Source: Izhakiella capsodis (GTDB taxonomy: Bacteria; Pseudomonadota; Gammaproteobacteria; Enterobacterales; Enterobacteriaceae). From it: DNA of 64,000 bases. The notes under the pieces were generated by a model. That model was not told the DNA's origin and searched no databases. It saw only the letters and a list, made by a program, of their open reading frames with translations. Shown one piece after another: positions 15,563-23,983 of this stretch. The DNA is taken from assembly GCF_900115045.1 (NCBI RefSeq), contig NZ_FOVC01000002.1, positions 375,972 to 439,971 of the forward strand, in the 5' to 3' direction. Each line of letters opens with the position of its first letter. The stretch's first letter is position 1. The position numbers and the translations under genes are program-made.

Positions 15563-16903
15563 ATGAGTCAACCGAGTGCAACACCTCTGATAAAAAGCAT
15601 GCGGGTGATCCCCGTGGCCGGGCATGACAGCATGCTTCTTAATCTCAGCGGTGCTCACGCGCCGTTCTTCACCCGTAACATCGTTATTATTGAAGACAAT
15701 GCCGGTCACACTGGCGTTGGTGAGGTGCCGGGTGGCGAAAGAATTCGTCAGACGCTGGAAGATGCCATTCCGCTGGTGCTGGGTAAAAATATCGGCCAGT
15801 ATAAAAATCTGCTGAGGCTGGTGCGTCAGACATTCAGCGATCGTGACAGCGCCGGACGCGGCAATCAGACTTTTGATTTACGCACGACCATACACGTTGT
15901 TACCGGCATTGAGGCCGCGATGCTTGACCTACTGGGTCAGCATCTGCAGGTCAACGTTGCAAGCCTGCTGGGTGAGGGCCAGCAGCGAGATCGCGTCGAA
16001 ATGCTTGGCTATCTGTTTTATCTTGGCGATAGGCATAAAACGTCGCTGCCTTATCAGGAACAGAACAACGACGCATGCGAATGGTATCGTCTGCGCCATG
16101 AGGAAGCGTTAACGCCGGAAAGCATTGTGCGGCTGGCTGAAGCGGCACGGGATAAATATGGATTTAACGATTTCAAGCTCAAGGGGGGGGTGCTGGCCGG
16201 TGCCAGCGAAGCCGAAGCGGTGACCGCGCTGGCACAGCGTTTCCCTGAAGCGCGTATCACACTGGATCCCAACGGAGCCTGGTCGCTGAACGAGGCTATC
16301 TCATTGGGTAAACAACTCAAAAATGTACTGGCCTATGCGGAAGATCCCTGTGGTGCCGAACAGGGCTACTCGGGGCGTGAGGTGATGGCTGAGTTTCGCC
16401 GGGCGACAGGGCTACCGACAGCCACCAATATGATCGCCACTGACTGGCGGCAACTGGGGCACACCCTTTCGTTACAATCGGTCGATATTCCGTTGGCAGA
16501 TCCCCACTTCTGGACCCTGCAGGGATCGGTACGCGTGGCTCAGATGTGCCATGATATGGGTCTCACCTGGGGCTCCCATTCTAATAACCATTTTGATATA
16601 TCGCTGGCAATGTTCACTCACGTCGCCGCCGCTGCACCGGGCCATATAACCGCTATTGATACTCACTGGATTTGGCAGGAGGGCAACCAGCGCCTGACCA
16701 AAAACCCGCTGCAAATTGAAGGTGGCATGGTACGGGTGCCTGACGTGCCTGGATTAGGCATTGAGCTTGACATGGACCGGCTAATGCAAGCCAACGCACT
16801 TTATCAGCAGCACGGGCTAGGGGCGCGGAACGATGCCGTTGCCATGCAGTATCTGATCCCAAATTGGGCTTTCGATAATAAACGTCCGTGCTTAGTTCGT
16901 TGA
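15563..16903 (+). CDS. gudD: GudD, glucarate dehydratase
   Basis: A 446-aa enzyme that removes water from D-glucarate (or L-idarate) to give 5-keto-4-deoxy-D-glucarate. All active-site residues known from E. coli GudD are at the same numbers: Lys205 and Lys207 (FKLKGG), Asp235 (TLDPNGAW), Glu266, Asn289 (TNM) and His339 (SHSNNHFD). It starts three bases after gudX, with GAAGGA before the ATG. The product is the substrate of GarL, the next gene. Confidence 0.97.
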   Translation: MSQPSATPLIKSMRVIPVAGHDSMLLNLSGAHAPFFTRNIVIIEDNAGHTGVGEVPGGERIRQTLEDAIPLVLGKNIGQYKNLLRLVRQTFSDRDSAGRGNQTFDLRTTIHVVTGIEAAMLDLLGQHLQVNVASLLGEGQQRDRVEMLGYLFYLGDRHKTSLPYQEQNNDACEWYRLRHEEALTPESIVRLAEAARDKYGFNDFKLKGGVLAGASEAEAVTALAQRFPEARITLDPNGAWSLNEAISLGKQLKNVLAYAEDPCGAEQGYSGREVMAEFRRATGLPTATNMIATDWRQLGHTLSLQSVDIPLADPHFWTLQGSVRVAQMCHDMGLTWGSHSNNHFDISLAMFTHVAAAAPGHITAIDTHWIWQEGNQRLTKNPLQIEGGMVRVPDVPGLGIELDMDRLMQANALYQQHGLGARNDAVAMQYLIPNWAFDNKRPCLVR

Positions 16904-16917
16904 ATTAAGGAGTCGCG

Positions 16918-17688
16918 ATGAGTAGTACAAATTATCCTAATCGTTTCCGCCAGCGTCTGCTGGCGGGAGAAACGCTGATCGGCAGTTGGTGCGCGCTGGC
17001 TAACCCGATAACCACCGAGATTCTCGGTCTGGCTGGCTTTGACTGGCTGGTATTAGATGGTGAGCATGCACCGAACGACGTCACGACCTTCGTACCGCAG
17101 CTGATGGCGTTGAAGGGATCGCCCAGTGCGCCGGTGGTAAGGCCACCCTGCAATGAGCCGGTCATCATTAAACGTTTGCTGGACATCGGGTTCTACAACT
17201 TTCTTATTCCCTTCGTAGAAACGGCGGAGGAGGCAAGACGTGCGGTTGCCTCTACCCGCTATCCACCCGCTGGTATTCGTGGCGTTTCGGTCTCTCATCG
17301 CAGCAATATGTTTGGCACTGTGCCGGATTATAACGCCACGGTGAATGACAACATCACGGTACTGGTGCAAATAGAAACCCGGAAAGGGGTGAATAACATC
17401 GATGCTATCGCCTCTGTTGATGGCGTGGATGGCATTTTTGTCGGGCCTGGCGATCTTTCTGCCGCGCTGGGTTATCTCGGCCAGCCTTCTCATCCTGGCG
17501 TGTTGAAGGTGATTCAGCACCTGTTTGAGCGGGCAAAAGCCGCTGGTAAGCCGAGCGGTATCCTGGCTCCGATTGAGGCGGATGCTCGACGCTATCTGGA
17601 ATGGGGGGCAGGTTTCGTCGCCGTAGGCAGCGATCTCGGTGTATTTCGTCACGGAACTCAGTCGCTGTGCGATAAATTTAAAAGGTAG
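16918..17688 (+). CDS. garL: GarL, 5-keto-4-deoxy-D-glucarate aldolase
   Basis: A 256-aa class II aldolase of the HpcH/HpaI family that splits the GudD product into pyruvate and tartronate semialdehyde. Signatures are GLAGFDWLVLDGEHAPND (active-site His), QIETRKGVNNIDAIASVDGVDGIFVGPGDLSAALG (metal ligands Glu and Asp) and FVAVGSDLGVF. AAGGAG precedes the ATG, 14 bp after gudD. In E. coli garL lies in a separate gar operon; here it follows gudD directly. Confidence 0.96.
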   Translation: MSSTNYPNRFRQRLLAGETLIGSWCALANPITTEILGLAGFDWLVLDGEHAPNDVTTFVPQLMALKGSPSAPVVRPPCNEPVIIKRLLDIGFYNFLIPFVETAEEARRAVASTRYPPAGIRGVSVSHRSNMFGTVPDYNATVNDNITVLVQIETRKGVNNIDAIASVDGVDGIFVGPGDLSAALGYLGQPSHPGVLKVIQHLFERAKAAGKPSGILAPIEADARRYLEWGAGFVAVGSDLGVFRHGTQSLCDKFKR

Positions 17689-17706
17689 TCTAATCAGGAG
17701 AATATG

Positions 17707-18591
17707 ATGAAAATTGGTTTTATTGGTCTGGGTATTATGGGTAAACCAATGAGTAAAAACCTGATCAAAGCAGGTTACTCACTGGTGGTACTCGATCACC
17801 ATGCGGAAAACGAAGCCGAACTGAACGCGCTGGGTGCTACAACGGCAGAAACGCCAAAGGCGCTCGCCGGGCAGAGCGATGTGATCATCACCATGCTGCC
17901 AAACTCGCCTAACGTACAGGAAGCGTTATTGGGGGAGAACGGCGTGATCCACGGCGCCAGGCATGGCGCAATCGTCATTGATATGAGCTCGATTGCGCCA
18001 CTGGCCAGCCGTGAAATGCACGCGGAACTGGCAAAAAAAAATATCGCTCTGCTGGATGCGCCGGTAAGCGGCGGTGAACCAAAAGCAATTGATGGCACGC
18101 TTTCCGTCATGGTTGGCGGTGACAAAGCGCTATTTGATAAATGCTACGACATCATGAAATCAATGGCGAGTTCGGTGGTACATACCGGTGAAATCGGCGC
18201 GGGCAACGTGACTAAGCTTGCCAATCAGGTCATTGTGGCGCTGAATATTGCTGCGATGTCGGAAGCGTTGACGCTGGCTACTAAAGCAGGCGTCAGTCCT
18301 GAGCTGGTTTACCAGGCAATCCGGGGTGGACTGGCCGGCAGTACGGTGCTGGACGCTAAAGCGCCAATGGTGTTGGATCGAAACTTCAAGCCTGGTTTCC
18401 GGATTGATTTACATATTAAAGACTTAATGAATGCGCTGGATACATCACACGAAATAGGCGCGCAGCTGCCGTTAACCGCCGCAGTCATGGAGATGATGCA
18501 GGCGCTTCGGAGTGATGGGTTAGGCAAGGCCGACCACAGCGCGTTGGCTTGCTATTATGAGAAACTGACGAACGTTGAAGTGGCGCGTTAA
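17707..18591 (+). CDS. garR: GarR, tartronate semialdehyde reductase
   Basis: A 294-aa beta-hydroxyacid dehydrogenase that reduces tartronate semialdehyde to D-glycerate with NAD(P)H. It shows the dinucleotide motif GFIGLGIMGKPMSKNL at the N-terminus, DAPVSGGEPKAIDGTLSVMVGG (substrate site) and GNVTKLANQ with the catalytic Lys near residue 170. Two ATG codons are adjacent; the second (17707) is 7 bases from CAGGAG and gives the E. coli length, so it is preferred. 15-18 bp after garL. Confidence 0.96.
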   Translation: MKIGFIGLGIMGKPMSKNLIKAGYSLVVLDHHAENEAELNALGATTAETPKALAGQSDVIITMLPNSPNVQEALLGENGVIHGARHGAIVIDMSSIAPLASREMHAELAKKNIALLDAPVSGGEPKAIDGTLSVMVGGDKALFDKCYDIMKSMASSVVHTGEIGAGNVTKLANQVIVALNIAAMSEALTLATKAGVSPELVYQAIRGGLAGSTVLDAKAPMVLDRNFKPGFRIDLHIKDLMNALDTSHEIGAQLPLTAAVMEMMQALRSDGLGKADHSALACYYEKLTNVEVAR

Positions 18592-18663
18592 GACCCTGAC
18601 CGAGCCGGAATGTCGCTTTCCGGCTTCGCTTTCACCGTCTGTTGTAACGTGCCGGAGGTGTTT

Positions 18664-19803
18664 ATGAAAATCGTTATCGCCCCGGATTCATACAAAGAGA
18701 GTTTATCTGCACTACAGGTCGCTACCGAGATTGAAAATGGGTTTCGTGAGATTTTCCCCGACGCTGACTACATTAAAATACCGGTTGCCGATGGCGGGGA
18801 AGGAACGGTGGAGGCTATGGTGGCAGCCACGAACGGTACGCGGATCCGGCTGCGGGTCACCGGACCCTTGGGCAAACCGGTAGACGCTTTTTACGGCCTT
18901 TCTGGTGATGGAAACTGTGCTTTTATCGAAATGGCGGCGGCCAGCGGCCTGGAATTAGTGCCCAGTGCTGAACGCGATCCGCTGGTCACCACGTCCTATG
19001 GAACCGGCGAACTGATCCGTCACGCGTTAGATCGTGGTGTAGAACACGTTATTATCGGCATCGGTGGCAGCGCGACGAACGATGGCGGTGCTGGAATGGT
19101 ACAGGCGCTGGGAGCAAAGCTACTTGATAAACGGCAGCAGCAAATTGCCCCTGGCGGTGCGGCATTATCCGAACTGACGCGTATCGATTTGCGCGAATTC
19201 GATCCGCGTGTGGCCCGCTGCCGTTTTGAGGTAGCCTGTGATGTCAGCAATTTGCTATTGGGACCGGAGGGCGCTTCGGCGGTATTCGGCCCACAGAAGG
19301 GGGCCACGCCCGCGCTGGTAAAGCAGCTTGATGCCGCGTTGGGGCATTATGCGCAGATTATTCGGCGCGATCTGAACCAGGACGTCGTATCATTACCCGG
19401 TGGCGGCGCTGCGGGTGGCATGGGCGTAGCGTTACACGTTTTTTGCCATGCTGAACTGCGGCGCGGCATTGAGATCGTCACGGAAGCATTGGGGTTGGAT
19501 GCACTGGTCAAAGATGCCAGTCTGGTGATCACCGGCGAAGGGCGCATCGATAGTCAAACAATTCATGGCAAGGTTCCAGTTGGTGTTGCCCGGATAGCGA
19601 AGCGTTACAACAAGCCGGTAATCGCGATTGCCGGCAGTCTGACGACGGACGTTGGTATTGTGCATCAGCACGGAATGGATGCAGTGTTCAGCATTATTTA
19701 TACCATCTGTACATTGGATGACGCGCTGAAAAACGCCGCGCAGAACGTCCGAATGGCAGCACGCAACGTCGCTGCGGCGGTTGCGATAGGTCGGAGCCTG
19801 TAA
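18664..19803 (+). CDS. garK: GarK, glycerate 2-kinase
   Basis: A 379-aa kinase of the GlxK/GarK family that phosphorylates D-glycerate to 2-phosphoglycerate, which enters glycolysis at enolase. Motifs: KIVIAPDSYKESLSA at the N-terminus, PVADGGEGT, GIGGSATNDGGAGM (phosphate binding) and ITGEGRIDSQTIHGKVP. A longer open frame exists upstream, but the ATG at 18664 follows CGGAGG and gives the family start. Last gene of the operon; its stop codon abuts the barA stop on the other strand with no gap. Confidence 0.95.
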   Translation: MKIVIAPDSYKESLSALQVATEIENGFREIFPDADYIKIPVADGGEGTVEAMVAATNGTRIRLRVTGPLGKPVDAFYGLSGDGNCAFIEMAAASGLELVPSAERDPLVTTSYGTGELIRHALDRGVEHVIIGIGGSATNDGGAGMVQALGAKLLDKRQQQIAPGGAALSELTRIDLREFDPRVARCRFEVACDVSNLLLGPEGASAVFGPQKGATPALVKQLDAALGHYAQIIRRDLNQDVVSLPGGGAAGGMGVALHVFCHAELRRGIEIVTEALGLDALVKDASLVITGEGRIDSQTIHGKVPVGVARIAKRYNKPVIAIAGSLTTDVGIVHQHGMDAVFSIIYTICTLDDALKNAAQNVRMAARNVAAAVAIGRSL

Positions 19804-22521
19804 TTAACGTTTCAGGCGCGTTTCGGCAAGGCGTGCGACGTTTTCCATCTCATCAAGCAGCTCGAATAATTCAGGCTCAACTGCGGCGATCGCACCCTGA
19901 GTACGTAAGCTTTGCTCAATCTGCTGGCATAAACTTTTCAATCGCGGAACGCCGCTGTAACTCGCGCTTCCGTGCAGTTTATGAATGATATCGCGTAGCC
20001 CGCCAGGGTTATCCTGTGCCATGAAATCCTCAACCTGGCGGCGCACCTGGGGTATAAACTCCAGTAGCATCTGTAGGAGATCGCGCGCCAGATCAGGTTT
20101 ATTGGCTGCCTGCTGTAACGCCATCTGCCAGTCAAGTGAGCTGAAGTTTTCCGCTTCTGGCGGGGATGTCCCCGGCGCGTATTGCGCCAGTAACTGGCGA
20201 AGTTTTCGTTCATCGATAGGTTTGGCGAGATAATCATTCATGCCTGCGGCGATCAGCTCTTCGCGTTCACCGTCGAGAGCATGGGCCGTCACCGCGACGA
20301 TCGGCGTGTTCTGATAGCCAGAGAGTGCGCGGATCATCTCGCTGGCACGGATCCCATCGATGTCTGGCATCTGGATATCCATCAGAATGATGTCTGGTTT
20401 ATGCAACTTTGCCTGATGGACCGCTTCCCGACCACTTTCACACAGCACGATATGCTCCACTTGCTCCTCCAGTAACGCGCCGATCAACTTCAGATTTGCC
20501 GGATTATCGTCGACGGCCATCACGGTCAGCGGCAAACGTGCGCAGGGATGTTGTACCTCGCTTTGCCGGCTATGATTTTCAATCAGAACCGGGATAAGCC
20601 GGGTGAGCGTAACCGGTTTAATCAGGCAGGCGGAAGCGCCCGCGCTTTTTAACTCTTCGGCGTAGATTTGCAGTGGACAGGGCAGGGCCAGGATCACGCT
20701 GGCGGCATGAGCCATGGCTGAGGAGAGCAATTCGTAGAGTTGTCGCAGGCTGAAATCACGTCCAGGAGGCAGACTGAGTAGCAGCGTATCGTAGGCTGCT
20801 TTTTTCAGGGTACTCAGTGACGTGCTGTAGCTGATTGATAGCGGCGTGTCGCGCAGCATATCAAGAAGGGCATCAGCCGCATTGCCATTAGCTTCAACAT
20901 AGGCCAGGGTTTTACCACTGATGCAGGCCAGCGGCTGTGGATCAACCTGCGCGTTAGGATTTAAAGACAGATTAATATGAAACCAGAAGATTGACCCCTG
21001 ATTCAGACGGCTGTGAAAGCCAATTTCACCGCCCATGTCTTTAATCAGATGCTGGGTAATAACCAGCCCCAGACCGGTGCCACCGTGACGGCGTGAGATG
21101 CTGGCGTCGGCCTGCCGAAAGGCCTGAAACAGCTGAGACTGTTGCTTTTCCGCAATGCCGATACCGCTGTCGATAACCTGTACTTCCAGCTCCACGCGCT
21201 CACTATCCTGCTTTCGCCTTGATATTCTTACGTCAATATTGCCGCGCTCAGTAAATTTAATCGCGTTGCCTATCAGATTGACGATGATCTGTTGCATACG
21301 CAGTGGATCGCCGATGATGTTATCCGGCACGTTGTGATGAATATCGAGGGTCAGTTCCAGTCCCTTATCGTGCGCGGACTGCGCCAACAGGATCATGACC
21401 TCATCGAGCATGATACGCAGCGAAAAGGGGATGTTTTCCAGCATCAGTTTACCGGCTTCCAGCTTTGAAAAATCCAGCACGTCACTGATGATGCTTAACA
21501 GATTATTTGCTGAACGTTCGATGGTGTGCAAATAATCGCGCTGGGTGGTATTGAGTGGCGTCTTTAGCGTCTGGCGAGTGAAACCTATTACGCCGTTGAG
21601 CGGCGTGCGTAGCTCATGAGACATATTGGCGAGAAATTCCGATTTGATGCGTGCGGCTTCCTGGGCCCGCTTTTTCGCCAAATCCAGTTCGACGTTCTGA
21701 ATTTCCATCTGCTCAAGTGTTTCACGCAGCTCCAGCGTTGCCTGGTCGATGTTTTGCTGCATCTCTTCATGATAAGCGGTAAGTGACATTGCCATCGAAT
21801 TAATGCCGTTTTTAAGTACGTCAAGCTCACCGAGCATATGCCCTTCAACCCGACTGTCGAGCTGACCACGGCGGATACGATCTACCGCGTTGACCATTCG
21901 TCGGATGGGGCCGGTCACATCGCGCATCAACCGATAGGCGAAAAGGATAGCGATTGACAGACAGAAAAGCAGCAGTAGCGTCGAGATGAATACTTCTTTG
22001 TATTGCTGCAGGCGAATCGATTGTAGATCCAGCTCGATGGCCACATAGCCTAATGGGTTACCGGTGGGCTTTGCATCCTGGCCGGGTGATTCATCCGGAT
22101 AGTAACTTTCAGAAACAATTGGCGTGCGTAATATTATAAAATCACCCTGGCGCTCATAGGTGAGCTTGAGCGGCAGCGCATGGTTAGCAGGAAGGCGGAG
22201 TAAATTAGGCGAGAGCTGATAATTTGACGTAACGAACAGATGGTTCTTATCATCATAAACCGTAATGGCGCGTACAATATCGGAGTGGCGACGGTGTAGC
22301 AGACTGACCAGCTGTCGGACAGATTCCTTACTGTGGAACGTCATGCCGTACTCGCTGGAAACCGCCAGTGGCTCAATGATATTCGCCCCGGCATCGATCA
22401 GCTGATGGCGAAGTTCGTTGTAGCGATGAACGACGAAAAAAGTGCTGAGTAGCAGGCCAATAAGCAATGTCGGTGCCAGTATCAGAATCATCATTCGTGC
22501 CCGCAGGCTATATTTGGTCAT
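19804..22521 (-). CDS. barA: BarA, hybrid sensor histidine kinase of the Csr circuit
   Basis: A 905-aa tripartite sensor kinase. Membrane segments are at about 10-31 and 176-196 with a periplasmic sensor between, then HAMP (about 197-250) and a coiled coil. The kinase core has phospho-acceptor His302 in ANMSHELRTPLNG, Asn419 in the N box and DSGIGI/GGTGLGL loops. A degenerate receiver-like stretch spans 530-650, the true receiver has Asp715 (ILMDIQMPDIDG) and the HPt domain has His850 (HKLHGSASYSG). With UvrY (not in the window) it activates csrB in response to acetate and formate. The csrB RNA and csrA lie in this window. Confidence 0.96.
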   Translation of the reverse strand: MTKYSLRARMMILILAPTLLIGLLLSTFFVVHRYNELRHQLIDAGANIIEPLAVSSEYGMTFHSKESVRQLVSLLHRRHSDIVRAITVYDDKNHLFVTSNYQLSPNLLRLPANHALPLKLTYERQGDFIILRTPIVSESYYPDESPGQDAKPTGNPLGYVAIELDLQSIRLQQYKEVFISTLLLLFCLSIAILFAYRLMRDVTGPIRRMVNAVDRIRRGQLDSRVEGHMLGELDVLKNGINSMAMSLTAYHEEMQQNIDQATLELRETLEQMEIQNVELDLAKKRAQEAARIKSEFLANMSHELRTPLNGVIGFTRQTLKTPLNTTQRDYLHTIERSANNLLSIISDVLDFSKLEAGKLMLENIPFSLRIMLDEVMILLAQSAHDKGLELTLDIHHNVPDNIIGDPLRMQQIIVNLIGNAIKFTERGNIDVRISRRKQDSERVELEVQVIDSGIGIAEKQQSQLFQAFRQADASISRRHGGTGLGLVITQHLIKDMGGEIGFHSRLNQGSIFWFHINLSLNPNAQVDPQPLACISGKTLAYVEANGNAADALLDMLRDTPLSISYSTSLSTLKKAAYDTLLLSLPPGRDFSLRQLYELLSSAMAHAASVILALPCPLQIYAEELKSAGASACLIKPVTLTRLIPVLIENHSRQSEVQHPCARLPLTVMAVDDNPANLKLIGALLEEQVEHIVLCESGREAVHQAKLHKPDIILMDIQMPDIDGIRASEMIRALSGYQNTPIVAVTAHALDGEREELIAAGMNDYLAKPIDERKLRQLLAQYAPGTSPPEAENFSSLDWQMALQQAANKPDLARDLLQMLLEFIPQVRRQVEDFMAQDNPGGLRDIIHKLHGSASYSGVPRLKSLCQQIEQSLRTQGAIAAVEPELFELLDEMENVARLAETRLKR

Positions 22522-22633
22522 AATTTTCCATTCGCGGACTGCCGCATCACTTATCGGTGCGGTCTACCTGACCCAAAACGCGTTGCCGGAACCGGCAACA
22601 GAGTACGAAAACAGTAAGAGAAAGAGCAGCAAG

Positions 22634-23950
22634 ATGGCGCAATTCTACTCCGCAAAACGGCGCGTGACGACCCGTGATAGTCTGATCGTGACCGTCGACG
22701 ATCTCGACGCCTTTGGTCAGGGCATTGCCCGTCACCAGGGAAAGGCTATTTTTATTCCGCTTGCACTTCCGGGTGAGGAAGTGGAAATCATGCTTACCGA
22801 TGAAAAAAAGCAGTTCGCGCGTGGCAAACTTAAACATATCAGAATGGCCTCTGCTGAGCGGCAGACGCCACGCTGTCCCCACTTCACCACCTGCGGTGGC
22901 TGTCAGCAGCAGCATGTATCGACGGCGTTACAGCAGCAAAGTAAAACCGAAGCGCTTAGCTATTTACTAAGGCGGGAAACCGGCCTCACTCCACCTCAAC
23001 CGACGATCCTGGCAGGAGGCAGCTGGCAGTACCGGCGTCGCGCCAGATTCGGATTACAATTCGATAATCGTAAACGCAGCCTGATTATGGGGTTTCGCAA
23101 GGCAAACAGTAATCACTTGGTGGCAATCGATAGTTGCCCGGTGTTGATGCACGAACTTGATGCGCTGCTGGTGCCGTTGCGCCAATGTTTAAACATGTTG
23201 CGTGCTGCGCCCCGGCTGGGACACGTTGAGCTGGTTCTGGCGGATAACGGACCGTTACTGGTGCTGCGCCATCTCGATAAGCTGGCGCAGGACGATCGCG
23301 ATAAACTGGATCGATTTTCGCAAGAATATCAGGTTGCTGTATGGCTTGCGGCGGACAGTGAATCACTTGAGGCGCTGAGCGGCGATTTGCCCTGGTATCA
23401 ACTTGATGGCCTTAAGTTAACCTTCAGCCCGCGTGATTTTATTCAGGTAAACGCTACGCTTAACCGGCAAATGGTTGATCTGGCAATCCGCTGGCTGGAT
23501 GTACAGCGTGAGGATCGGGTGCTGGATCTGTTTTGTGGCATGGGGAATTTTTCCTTGCCGCTCGCAAAACGGGCACAAAGTGTCTCTGGCGTGGAAGGTG
23601 TTACAGCATTAGTGGAAAAGGCCGAGTATAATGCTGCTCAGAACAATCTGAGTAATACCGGTTTTTTTGCCCATAATCTGGCGCTGCCGGTAGTAAACCA
23701 GCCCTGGGGTGCACAAGGCTTTGATAAGGTGTTGTTGGACCCGGCGCGTGCCGGTGCCGCAGGGGTTATGGCACACGTTGCGCAACTTCATCCGTCCCAC
23801 GTGGTCTATGTTTCCTGTAATCCAAATACGCTTGCCCGGGATAGTCAGACGCTGTTGACTTCCGGCTATCAACTGGAAAAAGTCGCGATGCTGGATATGT
23901 TTCCACATACCACTCATCTCGAATCAATGGTGCTGTTCCGGCGAAAATAG
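22634..23950 (+). CDS. rlmD: RlmD, 23S rRNA m5U1939 methyltransferase
   Basis: A 438-aa iron-sulfur SAM enzyme that makes m5U1939 in 23S rRNA. An N-terminal TRAM domain (MAQFYSAKRR, VDDLDAFGQGIARH) is followed by a [4Fe-4S] cluster site (CPHFTTCGGCQQQH plus a later CPV), SAM motif VLDLFCGMGNFSLPL, and catalytic Cys in VYVSCNPNTLARD. The frame is open far upstream, but the ATG at 22634 gives the exact family start. It is divergent from barA (112 bp) and 33 bp before relA. Confidence 0.96.
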   Translation: MAQFYSAKRRVTTRDSLIVTVDDLDAFGQGIARHQGKAIFIPLALPGEEVEIMLTDEKKQFARGKLKHIRMASAERQTPRCPHFTTCGGCQQQHVSTALQQQSKTEALSYLLRRETGLTPPQPTILAGGSWQYRRRARFGLQFDNRKRSLIMGFRKANSNHLVAIDSCPVLMHELDALLVPLRQCLNMLRAAPRLGHVELVLADNGPLLVLRHLDKLAQDDRDKLDRFSQEYQVAVWLAADSESLEALSGDLPWYQLDGLKLTFSPRDFIQVNATLNRQMVDLAIRWLDVQREDRVLDLFCGMGNFSLPLAKRAQSVSGVEGVTALVEKAEYNAAQNNLSNTGFFAHNLALPVVNQPWGAQGFDKVLLDPARAGAAGVMAHVAQLHPSHVVYVSCNPNTLARDSQTLLTSGYQLEKVAMLDMFPHTTHLESMVLFRRK

Positions 23951-23983
23951 CTCCCCCGGACGGGAGCGCTGTCAGGAGAGGAT

